Shown: positions 1-7,411 of the stretch, one piece after another
Layout: every line of letters starts with the position of its first letter
How positions within the stretch are numbered: position 1 is the first letter of the stretch
Origin: Butyricimonas paravirosa
Lineage (GTDB): Bacteria > Bacteroidota > Bacteroidia > Bacteroidales > Marinifilaceae
NCBI RefSeq assembly: GCF_032878955.1
Contig: NZ_CP043839.1
Coordinates: forward strand, 5,022,001 to 5,086,000
Reading direction: 5' to 3'
Length of the DNA stretch: 64,000 nucleotides
Program-made: the position numbers and the translations under genes
Notes under the pieces: model-generated
What the model saw: the letters and a program-made list of their open reading frames with translations, nothing else
Told to the model about the DNA's origin: nothing
The model's database searches: none

Positions 1-872
1 TGGATCAATGCTGTTTCCTCACCGCAAACGAAAGCTCCTGCCCCGTAGCGTAGTTCGATATTGAACGAGAAATCACTTCCGAAAATGTTTTCACCCAGTA
101 AACCGAATTCTTCGGCTTGGTGGATGGCTGTTTTCAGGCGTTGAATGGCAAGCGGGTATTCGGCGCGGATGTAAACTAATCCTTTGGTAGCCCCGATGCT
201 GTACCCGCAGATGGCCATAGCCTCAATCACTGAATGTGGGTCGCCTTCCATGATGGAGCGGTCCATGAATGCTCCCGGGTCTCCTTCGTCAGCATTACAA
301 ACCACGTATTTCTGGTCTGCCTGGTATTTGCTCGCGAATTCCCATTTCAATCCGGTAGGGAACCCACCACCTCCACGACCGCGAAGTCCGGATAATTTGA
401 TCTCGTTGATCACTTCTTCCGGTTTCATCTCGTTGATACATTTCGCTAGCGCGGAATATCCTTCACGTGCGATGTATTCTTCAATATTTTCCGGGTCAAT
501 GAATCCGCAGTTACGCAAGGCGATCCGCAGTTGTTTCTTGTAGAAACCCATGTGTTTCGAGTCGCTTACCGCTTCTTTCTTTTCCGGATCCTTATATAAT
601 AATCTTTCGACTTTACGTCCTTTGATAACATGTTCATTTACAATTTCCTCGGCGTCATCCGGCTTAACCTGTACGTAGAAGGTATTGTCAGGCATGACTT
701 TCACGATCGGTCCTTTTTCACAGAAACCGAAACAACCGGTTGCGATGACCTGAACTTCGTCTTCCAGGTTTTTCTCTTTTAAACATTCTTCCAGTCTGGT
801 AATAATCTGGTGACTGGCAGATGCTCTACATCCCGTTCCACCACAAACGAGGATATGCATTTTATAACTCAT
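1..872 (-). CDS. hydB: NuoF-like subunit of electron-bifurcating [FeFe] hydrogenase (HydB/HndC type), partial
   Basis: The first 290 residues are visible and the rest lies beyond the left edge. The N-terminus is a thioredoxin-like [2Fe-2S] domain (HILVCGGTGCRAS near residues 6-18, then ATGCFGFCEKGP). The NuoF fold follows, with the glycine-rich NADH/FMN segment LRGRGGGGFPTGLKWEF and the acidic ADEGDPGAFMDR motif. In this family the subunit binds FMN and NAD(P)H and exchanges electrons between ferredoxin, NAD and the hydrogenase subunit HydA. It is the last gene seen of a minus-strand run; the small [2Fe-2S] gene lies 44 bases upstream. HydA itself would be expected just outside the window. 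The start ATG at 872 fits the usual N-terminus. The family is clear; the exact electron partners are inferred. Confidence 0.92.
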   Translation of the reverse strand, partial: MSYKMHILVCGGTGCRASASHQIITRLEECLKEKNLEDEVQVIATGCFGFCEKGPIVKVMPDNTFYVQVKPDDAEEIVNEHVIKGRKVERLLYKDPEKKEAVSDSKHMGFYKKQLRIALRNCGFIDPENIEEYIAREGYSALAKCINEMKPEEVINEIKLSGLRGRGGGGFPTGLKWEFASKYQADQKYVVCNADEGDPGAFMDRSIMEGDPHSVIEAMAICGYSIGATKGLVYIRAEYPLAIQRLKTAIHQAEEFGLLGENIFGSDFSFNIELRYGAGAFVCGEETALI

Positions 873-916
873 AGATTCAAGGTTTTGATTAGTTGTTCTA
901 GCTGTCCTTTTTTGTT

Positions 917-1306
917 TTAGATTGTTTCAAAATTTACCGGAATGATGTCGGCCACGAGCTCGTCATTCTTCAGGTATTTCTGAATGATTTCTTCGGCTCT
1001 TTCGGTCGTTACATGTCCGAACACGATCGGGTCTTTCCCCGGTTTTGTGATTTCCACGGTCGGTTCCGCGTAACAGTACCCCATGCATCCCGTTTGTGTA
1101 ACCACGGCAGCAATCCCGTTTTTCTCCAGGTTTTCGATAAAGTAGTTCATGGTGTCCTTACTACCCGCGGCGATTCCGCAAGTTGCCATAGCCACTTTAA
1201 TCTGGATCAGGCTTTCAACCTGTTCACTTTTCTCCCGAAGATCAATCTTCGTCTGCACGTTTTCTTTGATGCGTTTGAGGTCCGCGAGTGATTTGATTTT
1301 TTCCAT
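917..1306 (-). CDS. Small [2Fe-2S] ferredoxin-like hydrogenase protein (HndB type)
   Basis: A 129-residue protein of the thioredoxin-like [2Fe-2S] ferredoxin class that accompanies NuoF-like subunits in bifurcating hydrogenase operons. The sequence VAMATCGIAAGSKDT (C43) and TQTGCMGYCYAEP (C74, C78) match the family core, TCGIAAG followed by tGCxGxC and EP. Only three of the usual four cluster cysteines are visible, which is normal for HndB-like members. The N-terminal 30 residues form a charged helical lead (SLADLKRIKENVQ). It lies between the GHKL ATPase and hydB with short spacers, so co-transcription is likely. The expected role is electron transfer within or next to the hydrogenase complex. 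Confidence 0.85.
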   Translation of the reverse strand: MEKIKSLADLKRIKENVQTKIDLREKSEQVESLIQIKVAMATCGIAAGSKDTMNYFIENLEKNGIAAVVTQTGCMGYCYAEPTVEITKPGKDPIVFGHVTTERAEEIIQKYLKNDELVADIIPVNFETI

Positions 1307-1331
1307 ATAAAATGATTAAGGTTATTTTGTT

Positions 1332-1880
1332 TTAACTTGTTTGTGTAATCTCTTTTATGTTTTCCCGGATCATTTGTTTTAATGCCATAACGATTTCCGG
1401 GTCATTTAGAGGTACTCCCTCCAGTATCTCTTTTACTTCATTCGTGTCGAACGTGTATTTCCCTTTTTCCGTGGAATGACGGTAAATAAAGTCGATCCCG
1501 GGATTTGCCGACACGAGAATCACGATGCTCCCGGCAATATCACCCATGGGTGGTCTGTCCCAGTGTGAAAGACCGAAATTTGCCTCGATTGTGGTACCTT
1601 TTCCCGGTTTTGATTTTATTTTCAAGGTTCCTCCTGTTGCCTCTGCATTCTGTTTGAATAAAGGGATGCCCAGCCCGACTTTACGCACGGTTCTACTCGT
1701 GAAAAAAGGATCGGTAACTTTTGCAACCGTGTTTTCGTCCATGCCACACCCGTTATCTCTGATCGTGATGACAAGAGAATCTTCCGTTATATTCTCTTGC
1801 AGGTCAATTTCAACACGAGAGGCTTGGGCTCGTATCGAGTTTTGGGCAATATCTAAGATATGGTCCGATAACGTTTGCAT
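1332..1880 (-). CDS. GHKL-type ATP-binding protein of the hydrogenase operon
   Basis: A 182-residue protein made of one histidine-kinase-like ATPase domain, with no sensor and no phospho-accepting His domain. Visible motifs are the N box (DIAQNSIRAQASRVEI), the G1 box (DNGCGMDENTVAKVTDPFF) and the G2 box (GLGIPLFKQNAEATGGTL). Stand-alone ATPases of this kind lie beside the NuoE, ferredoxin and NuoF hydrogenase genes in many anaerobes, where they are presumed regulatory. The C-terminal 60 residues carry no recognised domain. The nearest upstream gene is a response regulator, so the two could form a phosphotransfer pair, though no His phosphorylation site is visible here. The ATPase fold is firm; the partner is inferred. 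Confidence 0.85.
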   Translation of the reverse strand: MQTLSDHILDIAQNSIRAQASRVEIDLQENITEDSLVITIRDNGCGMDENTVAKVTDPFFTSRTVRKVGLGIPLFKQNAEATGGTLKIKSKPGKGTTIEANFGLSHWDRPPMGDIAGSIVILVSANPGIDFIYRHSTEKGKYTFDTNEVKEILEGVPLNDPEIVMALKQMIRENIKEITQTS

Positions 1881-2147
1881 TCAATACCTGTATTAATTAC
1901 TCTATTTTTTCTTGAATGAGAAGCACACATTCTTATAGTTTTTATCTTTTCCCTATGATTTAATTTCAATCGCATGAAAAATCGTTCCAAATATAATTAA
2001 TTTATCAATAGGAACAAGAGATTTGTTATCAACTTGGTATTATATAGATTGTTTCTAATGTAGAAATTATTCTGTATTGCAATTCGTTGATTTTTGTGAT
2101 TCGTATATCGAAAAATAGCTCTATTTCGTGCGAATTTTGTTTTATTT

Positions 2148-2525
2148 TCAGGAAAGGTATTTCTTCAGAGTTTCTTTTAATAAACGAGAGTCGATCGGTT
2201 TCGTAAGGTAGTCTGTACAACCGGCTTTGCTTGCCTCTTGTTTGTCGCTGTCGAAGGCGAAAGCGCTCACGACGATGATGGGGATACCTGTATTTAATTT
2301 CCGGATTTCACGAGTGGCTTCCAATCCATCCATGTTTGGCATTTTAAGATCCATAAGGATGGCGTCCGGGCTGTACTGCCGGTATTTTTGAATGGCCTCC
2401 AAGCCGTCGAGGGCATGAATGATCTGGTAATCTCTTTTCAGGATAGTCATGACTAAAAGAAAATTACTTTCGTTGTCTTCGGCAACGAGTAATTTCTTGA
2501 TGGGCAATGTGTTCTGACTATCCAT
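2148..2525 (-). CDS. Single-domain response regulator (CheY-like receiver)
   Basis: A 125-residue stand-alone receiver domain. The acidic pair sits in LLVAEDNES, the phospho-acceptor Asp is D59 in AILMDLKMPNMDGLEA, the Ser/Thr switch is S87 in IIVVSAFAF, and the conserved Lys is K109 in DYLTKPID. There is no output domain, so it must act by binding a partner, as CheY or Spo0F do, or as a receiver for a hybrid kinase. The AEDNxxN start is typical of receivers cut from hybrid kinases. It lies 267 bases upstream of the GHKL ATPase gene. The long AT-rich gap before it may carry its own promoter. Confidence 0.9.
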   Translation of the reverse strand: MDSQNTLPIKKLLVAEDNESNFLLVMTILKRDYQIIHALDGLEAIQKYRQYSPDAILMDLKMPNMDGLEATREIRKLNTGIPIIVVSAFAFDSDKQEASKAGCTDYLTKPIDSRLLKETLKKYLS

Positions 2526-3096
2526 AGGAGTTTGTTCTTCGTGTCAAAAAATGAACGTTTCATTATATTGAAATGCTGACCATCAATAAAATGGAGAATG
2601 TTAATGTTTGATTTGCTTTCTATCTGATCGATAGAATATTAAAAAATAAGCAATATTGGTTTGCTTTAGTAAAAAATGCCTATATTTGTGACGTTAATAA
2701 ACGTTCGTTTTTTGCTATAAAAAATCTTGTGGAGTTATGTCCCGGTAAAATGGGTTTTCTGATAGAATTTCTGTTTGATAGAGTTATTATTCTGTGATCA
2801 AATTGTTATAAGATACTTATTCTAGTGTTAATAATTACTATGATACTACAATAATTTTATATTTTAATAGAGGGGGAATAGAGGGGGAATAGGGGAGGAA
2901 TGGGAGCGGAATGGGAGCGGCTCGCAATATGATAGCAGAATGATGATGTTTTGATAACATTATTTTACATTAGTTAAAATCAATTTTTTATCGAATATCG
3001 TTAAATTCATGAATGTTAAAACACGGATTTAGGGATATTTTAAGGTCATAAATGGATTTTTGTTAGATAAGTTGTTTTGAGGAATTATTTTTTCTT
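2526..3096. other. Gene-free AT-rich interval
   Basis: No credible reading frame lies between the response regulator and the 264-residue gene. The stretch is strongly AT-rich except for a purine-rich block of short tandem repeats at 2869-2923. A plus-strand box, TATATTTG at 2681-2688, fits the Bacteroidota -7 consensus, with a TTG 17 bases before it (spacer shorter than ideal). A small hairpin with a T run (2691-2713) follows at once. No annotated plus-strand gene uses this box. Confidence 0.6.
2869..2923. repeat. Five tandem 11-base purine-rich units
   Basis: Units AGAGGGGGAAT, AGAGGGGGAAT, AGGGGAGGAAT, GGGAGCGGAAT and GGGAGCGGCTC follow each other without gaps. The first two are identical and later units drift step by step. 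The block is almost pure purine on the plus strand within an AT-rich gap. It could vary in copy number or bind a protein; no function is shown. Confidence 0.85.
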
Positions 3097-3891
3097 CTAG
3101 TCTTCCAGTTCGATTTTCCCGCAAGGTGGGGAGAAGAGGGGAATTCTGGGTTTGTTTTTTAATAGATCTTTCACGTCGTCGAGTGATAGTTTGGGGGCGG
3201 GTTCCGGCCCGGCAACTCTTCCCACTCTTCCTTGGAGGTTGTATTCTTGATAGGAGGCAGGGAGTTTGTCGTTGATGAAATCATCGAGAAGACGTTGGTG
3301 TTCGATGCTGGAATGGAGGACTCTCTCTTGTATTTTGAATAGCATATCGTGTGAGATGAAAGTGCGGAACGTGTCGAGACCTTTCTCGCAAATACCTAGG
3401 GCAATGCCGTCCGTGAGGCAACACGTGAATCTTTTTTCCGCATCGGTTTGCGGGTAAAAGTAACTACTGTTGTGATCTACATAATGCCGGATCACGTCCA
3501 TACCGGGTGTGTAGAGATTATTGGGTACTAGGTGGCGTGTGCGGTAACGACTGAAAAAGTGTCCCGTGTACCTGCTGAAAACGAGTTCTTCGGTTCTCAT
3601 GTTGTAAACGGGGAATATGATGCCGGCACCTCTGTAAGTCTCGTAAGTGGAGTAATAGTAAACGTCCAGGTTCTCCCGTTCCTTTTTGTTGTTACATGCG
3701 ATGATGATATGCCATTGGTTGTGCGTGAGGGGGGATTTCCACTCGATTTGAAATGATACGGGAAATTTCTTGGCGAACAGGATTTCCCGGCGATGCATGT
3801 TGATGAAGAAATCCCTCTTGTTCAGAATTGCGGTGGTATCGCGTCTTGCCTCTTTGACGATGGCTTCCGGTGACATGGTGTCTAAAAACAT
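3097..3891 (-). CDS. Unrecognised 264-residue protein in the hydrogenase signalling block
   Basis: I do not recognise a family. The protein is soluble-looking, with no signal peptide or membrane segment, and is rich in aromatic and basic residues (FFSRYRTRHLVPNNLY). The middle part has CNNKKERENLDVYYYSTYETYRG and a CCLTDGIALGICEKG segment. The C-terminal tail is proline- and charge-rich. It starts 18 bases after the PHP gene on the same strand, so it probably shares its transcript. In related hydrogenase clusters of other anaerobes this position is often held by the NuoE-like subunit, but none of its cysteine motifs are present. The coding call rests on length, strand continuity and close spacing. 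Confidence 0.75.
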   Translation of the reverse strand: MFLDTMSPEAIVKEARRDTTAILNKRDFFINMHRREILFAKKFPVSFQIEWKSPLTHNQWHIIIACNNKKERENLDVYYYSTYETYRGAGIIFPVYNMRTEELVFSRYTGHFFSRYRTRHLVPNNLYTPGMDVIRHYVDHNSSYFYPQTDAEKRFTCCLTDGIALGICEKGLDTFRTFISHDMLFKIQERVLHSSIEHQRLLDDFINDKLPASYQEYNLQGRVGRVAGPEPAPKLSLDDVKDLLKNKPRIPLFSPPCGKIELED

Positions 3892-3909
3892 AATCCTGCA
3901 AATTTTAAA

Positions 3910-4620
3910 TTAACGGGTGATGGCTACCCGGATGGAATCGAATGACAAGTCCGGTAGCGAGAGGCTCGTGAAAACTTTACCGATGTCGTCAACGTAATGT
4001 GCGTCGGAAGAGCGGATAAATTTATATCCGGACAGGTATGCGTTCTGTTGAAGAAATTGTTCCCGTGTCGTGTGAGGACTGAGTTCAAGAGCCTCGCATT
4101 TCAAGTCTTTGGGGACGAATCCGAGTTGAGAGAGAATGCTGAAACGGGATTTGTCGATATGGGCCGGGATGAAGATGCCGTCCAGCGCATGGACGGTACG
4201 TTCGATCGTGTTTATATCGACATCCAAGGCCGTGATCAGAAGTCGTTCTTCTTCGTATGTGATCTGTTCTTCGGCATCCACCACGACTTGGTAACCGAAT
4301 TTGTCCGGGTTGTTTTTTATGTTCGGGAGATGGAGATCGAGGAAGTGCTGGAATGCGGTAAGGCGTTCCAAGGTGGGGAAGTATGCGAGGGCGTGAACTT
4401 CTTCCGCCGTGTTGACTTCCGTCCCACAAAGAACCCGTAGCCCTTGTTGTTCGCCCAGTTGCTGGATCACGGGGGCTTGCCGGGTGGAGTTATGGTCGGA
4501 AATCCCGATGAGGGACAGGCCTTTCTGTAATGCCATACCGATGATGTTTGCGGGACTCATGTCGAGATCCCCGCAAGGTGACAGCACGGTGTGTATGTGT
4601 AGATCGGCCCGGATTTCCAT
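3910..4620 (-). CDS. PHP-domain metal-dependent phosphoesterase
   Basis: A 236-residue single PHP domain. The N-terminal ADLHIHTVLSPCGD supplies the HxH metal ligands (H8, H10), GISDHNSTRQ supplies the next Asp-His pair, and IPAHIDKSRF and RSSDAHYVDD supply the later His and Asp ligands. PHP domains bind a trinuclear metal centre and hydrolyse phosphoesters; stand-alone PHP proteins of this length recur beside [FeFe]-hydrogenase genes with unknown substrates. Its start lies 11 bases downstream of the DRTGG gene's stop, which indicates one operon. The family call is firm; the substrate is unknown. Confidence 0.9.
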   Translation of the reverse strand: MEIRADLHIHTVLSPCGDLDMSPANIIGMALQKGLSLIGISDHNSTRQAPVIQQLGEQQGLRVLCGTEVNTAEEVHALAYFPTLERLTAFQHFLDLHLPNIKNNPDKFGYQVVVDAEEQITYEEERLLITALDVDINTIERTVHALDGIFIPAHIDKSRFSILSQLGFVPKDLKCEALELSPHTTREQFLQQNAYLSGYKFIRSSDAHYVDDIGKVFTSLSLPDLSFDSIRVAITR

Positions 4621-4631
4621 GAAATTCGTGA

Positions 4632-4967
4632 TTACGGGTGAAGTAGTTTGTACAATTGTCCCGTGATTTCGAAAGTCTGTAACGGGCTGGAGAGAATGGG
4701 GATGTTTTCGTTATTGCTTTCTTCCAGCGTATCTTCTTCCGGGAGGTGTCCTTTGACCAGAATGATGGCCGCGATTTCTTTCAAGGAGGCGATAGCCATG
4801 ACGTTTTTGTGTGTTTGCAGGGTAACCCATACATCTCCTTCTTGGGCATGTCCCATGACATCACTTAGCAAGTCGGACGTGTAGCCGCCTTTAACTTCTC
4901 GTTGTAAACCTTCTTGTCCGGAACATACCGTGAGGTTTAGCTGGGAAACAATGTCTTGTACTGTCAT
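4632..4967 (-). CDS. DRTGG-domain protein (second copy)
   Basis: A 111-residue small domain of the DRTGG class, seen in TSDLLSDVMGHAQEGDVWVT, where a degenerate DLLSDV replaces the signature. DRTGG domains occur next to CBS domains and in stand-alone form with hydrogenase genes; their ligand is unproven but probably a nucleotide or small molecule. I take the ATG at 4967 (MTVQDIVSQLNL) because the longer frame from 5036 overlaps the hydrogenase gene and adds an atypical basic leader. The gene resembles the other DRTGG gene at 6986-7330 in length and in its DLMSDVL motif, so the two look like diverged paralogues flanking the sensory hydrogenase. Confidence 0.83.
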   Translation of the reverse strand: MTVQDIVSQLNLTVCSGQEGLQREVKGGYTSDLLSDVMGHAQEGDVWVTLQTHKNVMAIASLKEIAAIILVKGHLPEEDTLEESNNENIPILSSPLQTFEITGQLYKLLHP

Positions 4968-5008
4968 AATTTGTAGTTTGTGGTTTTCGTGAATATATTT
5001 TATCTTGT

Positions 5009-6355
5009 TTATTCTCCAAATCTTTTTAATCCCCAAGTTTTTTCTGAAAGTTCAAGGGATTCTTCCGGTGTCATCAAGGCCTCGTTGCACAGGAGTTTTT
5101 GCATAAACACGCATTGATTGAGTTTCGCCTTTCCCTGAACGACATCCCTTGCCAGCGTGTGGCAGGCCGGGGCGCCGCAGGCCCCGCAGTCGATTTGCGG
5201 GAGAACGTGCATGATGCGGTTTAATTTTTCCATCTTTTCCATGGCGACAAGCATATTCTCGTCGAGTTGTTCGATGGAACGCGGTGGGATTTTCCCGCTG
5301 AGTTTACCTTGTTTGAAAAGGTAGGATTCGTATTCTTGAATGTCATCGAAATCGGGTTGCTGTTGTTCGTGTTTGCTGGCTTGCATCCGTTTGCGCAGGC
5401 GTTCGATGGTCAAGAATCGGTTATTCACGACAAGCGCACCGCCGGCGCAGGAGTGGTCACAGGCTCGTAGTTCAAGAAAATCGATGTCCGTGAGTTCATC
5501 ATTTTCTATTTTTTCGAGTATGTCGATCACGTTGTGGATCTCGTCAATGGCCAGGCAGCGACCTTCAAATTTAGAGGCCTCGCCTTCCGACAAGTCCCAG
5601 GCGATGGATTCGGGGGAGAGGTACGTGCGTTCGGTTACCGTTCCCACGGGTTGATCCCGGTGTTGCGTGAGGCCCAGTTGTATTTTGTTATAAATGAAAT
5701 TCAAGTTGATAACTCCGTCGATGTTGGATTGATCGTCGCCGACCGGGCTTTTTACTGCCGCGATTTTTGCGGCGCATGGAGTGACGTAGAATATACCGAC
5801 TTCATCCGGCGAAATACCCTTATCGAGATATTTTTTACGGGCGAAGATGGCTGCCAGGTCCATGGCTTGTTTTAACGGGACGATATGGTCTATCAGCGAG
5901 GGAAAACGTACCTGTATCAAGCGGACGATTGCCGGGCAGAAGGACGAGATGAAGGGACGCTCGTAAGAGTTCTTTTCCATGTAACGTTGTATGGCTTTTG
6001 CTAGGATACCCGATGCCTGTGCCACCTCGATTACTTCCGTGAACCCCATCTGGTGGAGTTCCGCGAAGATTTGTTGTTCCGTGATTTCTTCCGAGAATTG
6101 TCCGAAAAGGACTGTCGGGAGAAGGATGATCCGGTGTTTGAAATTGAATATTTGGTTGAAATCGTCCTGCTCCACGTATATCGCATGTTGCGGGCACGAC
6201 TTGAGGCATTTGCCGCAGTCGACGCAAGCATTTTTGTTTATCGTCGCCAAACCACCTTTAATGCGGATGGCCTGCGTGGGGCAGAGGCTCATGCAGTGCG
6301 TGCATCCGATGCAGGCTGTACTGGCAACTTTTAAGGCGTGGTAAAACGGTTCCAT
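5009..6355 (-). CDS. Sensory-type [FeFe] hydrogenase-like protein
   Basis: A 448-residue iron-sulfur protein. It opens with two 4Fe-4S ferredoxin motifs (CIGCTHCMSLCP, residues 15-26; CVDCGKCLKSCP, 44-55). The hydrogenase H-cluster domain follows with all four cluster cysteines: C140 in SSFCPAIV, C194 in TPCAAK, and C299/C303 in RACDHSCAGG. The C-terminus adds an FeS domain (C390, C393, C398, C415; CGACGAPACHTLARD). In catalytic HydA the first motif is TSCCP, and its first Cys shuttles protons; here that residue is F139. Loss of the shuttle Cys is a hallmark of putative sensory (HydS) enzymes. No PAS domain is present. It sits in a run with an anti-sigma-type ATPase and two DRTGG genes, which supports a role in sensing hydrogen or redox state. 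Confidence 0.88.
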   Translation of the reverse strand: MEPFYHALKVASTACIGCTHCMSLCPTQAIRIKGGLATINKNACVDCGKCLKSCPQHAIYVEQDDFNQIFNFKHRIILLPTVLFGQFSEEITEQQIFAELHQMGFTEVIEVAQASGILAKAIQRYMEKNSYERPFISSFCPAIVRLIQVRFPSLIDHIVPLKQAMDLAAIFARKKYLDKGISPDEVGIFYVTPCAAKIAAVKSPVGDDQSNIDGVINLNFIYNKIQLGLTQHRDQPVGTVTERTYLSPESIAWDLSEGEASKFEGRCLAIDEIHNVIDILEKIENDELTDIDFLELRACDHSCAGGALVVNNRFLTIERLRKRMQASKHEQQQPDFDDIQEYESYLFKQGKLSGKIPPRSIEQLDENMLVAMEKMEKLNRIMHVLPQIDCGACGAPACHTLARDVVQGKAKLNQCVFMQKLLCNEALMTPEESLELSEKTWGLKRFGE

Positions 6356-6360
6356 GATTA

Positions 6361-6470
6361 ATTTTAGATTTTAAATTTTAGATCCTATCGATTAAGTGAT
6401 TTAATGATTTTCGATTAAGTGATTTTAATCACCCAATCATCGAATTGGCAATCACGGAATCTTTTTCATT
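6361..6470. repeat. Dispersed AT-rich intergenic repeat (family A)
   Basis: This holds ATTTTAGATTTTAAATTTTAG followed by two GATTAAGTGATTT units. The same words recur at 19498-19615 and at 63010-63145, in part as the reverse complement, always between genes. Copies can fold on themselves. The rest of the gap to 6563 shows no gene, only a short TAACTTTTAG and CTTGTAACCTGTAAC run that matches another repeat family (see 10543-10620). Confidence 0.7.
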
Positions 6471-6563
6471 CTAAACTTCTTTTATCTTTCAGTTTTTGTC
6501 TTTTAACTTTTAGAGCCGAAGGCTCAACTTGTAACCTGTAACTTTTTAAACTGCCGCGTGCGG

Positions 6564-6974
6564 TTAAAAAAAAGTAGTCATCGTGACTTTTGTTCCCTCG
6601 TTTACTTTGGATTCGATGGTTAGTTTGTCGCAGTTTTTCTGCATATTCGGGAGACCCATTCCAGCTCCGAATCCCATTTCCCGGACTTCGGGGGAGGCGG
6701 TGGAATATCCTTCCTGCATGGCTAGGTCTATGTCCGGTATTCCGGGCCCCCGGTCGCTGATGACGACGGTGATGACGGTGGGATCGATAGACACTTGCAT
6801 GGTTCCTTCGTAAGCGTGTGCAACCACGTTAACCTCTGCTTCGTAGAGGGCAACCACGATGCGTTTCAGTACGGCGGGGTTCACGTTGAGTTGTTTCAGT
6901 ATCTTTTTTACCTCGCTTGAGGCAGTACCGGCACGTGAAAAGTTTCCTCCTTCGATGTTGTAGTTGAATTCCAT
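6564..6974 (-). CDS. Anti-sigma-factor-type serine/threonine kinase-like ATPase
   Basis: A 136-residue GHKL ATPase of the RsbW/SpoIIAB type. The N box is ALYEAEVNVVAHAYEG, the G1 box is ISDRGPGIPDIDLAMQEGYS, and the G2 region is GFGAGMGLPNMQKN. Proteins of this family bind or phosphorylate partner proteins to switch sigma factors or other targets. No matching STAS antagonist is in the window. It lies 11 bases downstream of the first DRTGG gene. The 208-base gap to the hydrogenase-like gene holds repeat sequence. The context suggests it relays the signal of the sensory hydrogenase; that is inference. Confidence 0.87.
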   Translation of the reverse strand: MEFNYNIEGGNFSRAGTASSEVKKILKQLNVNPAVLKRIVVALYEAEVNVVAHAYEGTMQVSIDPTVITVVISDRGPGIPDIDLAMQEGYSTASPEVREMGFGAGMGLPNMQKNCDKLTIESKVNEGTKVTMTTFF

Positions 6975-6985
6975 AATGCTTGTTT

Positions 6986-7330
6986 TTAATAAATGGGCTC
7001 TAGCCCTGCTTCGTACAGAAGTCCGCAGACTTTGAACATGCTCTGCTTGCTTTGTAAGATAGCGATGTTACACTCTTTGGCTAATTCTACCATATCGGGG
7101 GAGGCTTGTTTTCCTCGAACAAATAGAATGAAACTGATGTCAGACATTTCTGCCGTGCGAATCACCTGTAAGTTGGCTAGTCCCGTGATGAGGATCATCT
7201 CGCTGGTGTCTAACCGGAGGACGTCGCTCATCAAGTCGGCAGCAAAAGCGTGACGGATGACCTTGTCGAGATGGCCGTTTTCGTGAATCACCCGGGCATT
7301 TGATAACGCAGCAATTTCCTTTAGAGTCAT
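6986..7330 (-). CDS. DRTGG-domain protein (first copy)
   Basis: A 114-residue protein beginning MTLKEIAALSNARVI, with the DRTGG-like core FAADLMSDVLRLDTSEMILI and a C-terminal LQSKQSMFKVCGLLYEAG. It is the first gene of the minus-strand signalling block, beginning about 40 bases after a strong terminator of the preceding gene. Its likely paralogue is at 4632-4967. The two copies bracket the GHKL ATPase and the sensory hydrogenase. The biochemical role of stand-alone DRTGG proteins is not established. Confidence 0.85.
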   Translation of the reverse strand: MTLKEIAALSNARVIHENGHLDKVIRHAFAADLMSDVLRLDTSEMILITGLANLQVIRTAEMSDISFILFVRGKQASPDMVELAKECNIAILQSKQSMFKVCGLLYEAGLEPIY

Positions 7331-7370
7331 AAGTTTGTTTTTTGATTGCTCCTAAGGTAATCAAAAAAAA

Positions 7371-7397
7371 TCGGATTCTCAAAGTTTGGGAATCCGA
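7371..7397 (-). terminator. Intrinsic terminator of the outer-membrane protein gene
   Basis: TCGGATTC and GAATCCGA form an 8-base stem around an 11-base loop. Read on the minus strand, it is followed by eight T residues. It lies 15 bases beyond the stop of the 999-residue gene and separates it from the hydrogenase signalling block. Confidence 0.85.
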
Positions 7398-7411
7398 ATA
7401 TTTTGAATCTA

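Noticed and set aside
2029..2220. A 63-codon minus-strand frame next to the response regulator
   Set aside because: It overlaps the regulator's 3' end in another frame and has low-complexity sequence without a family resemblance.
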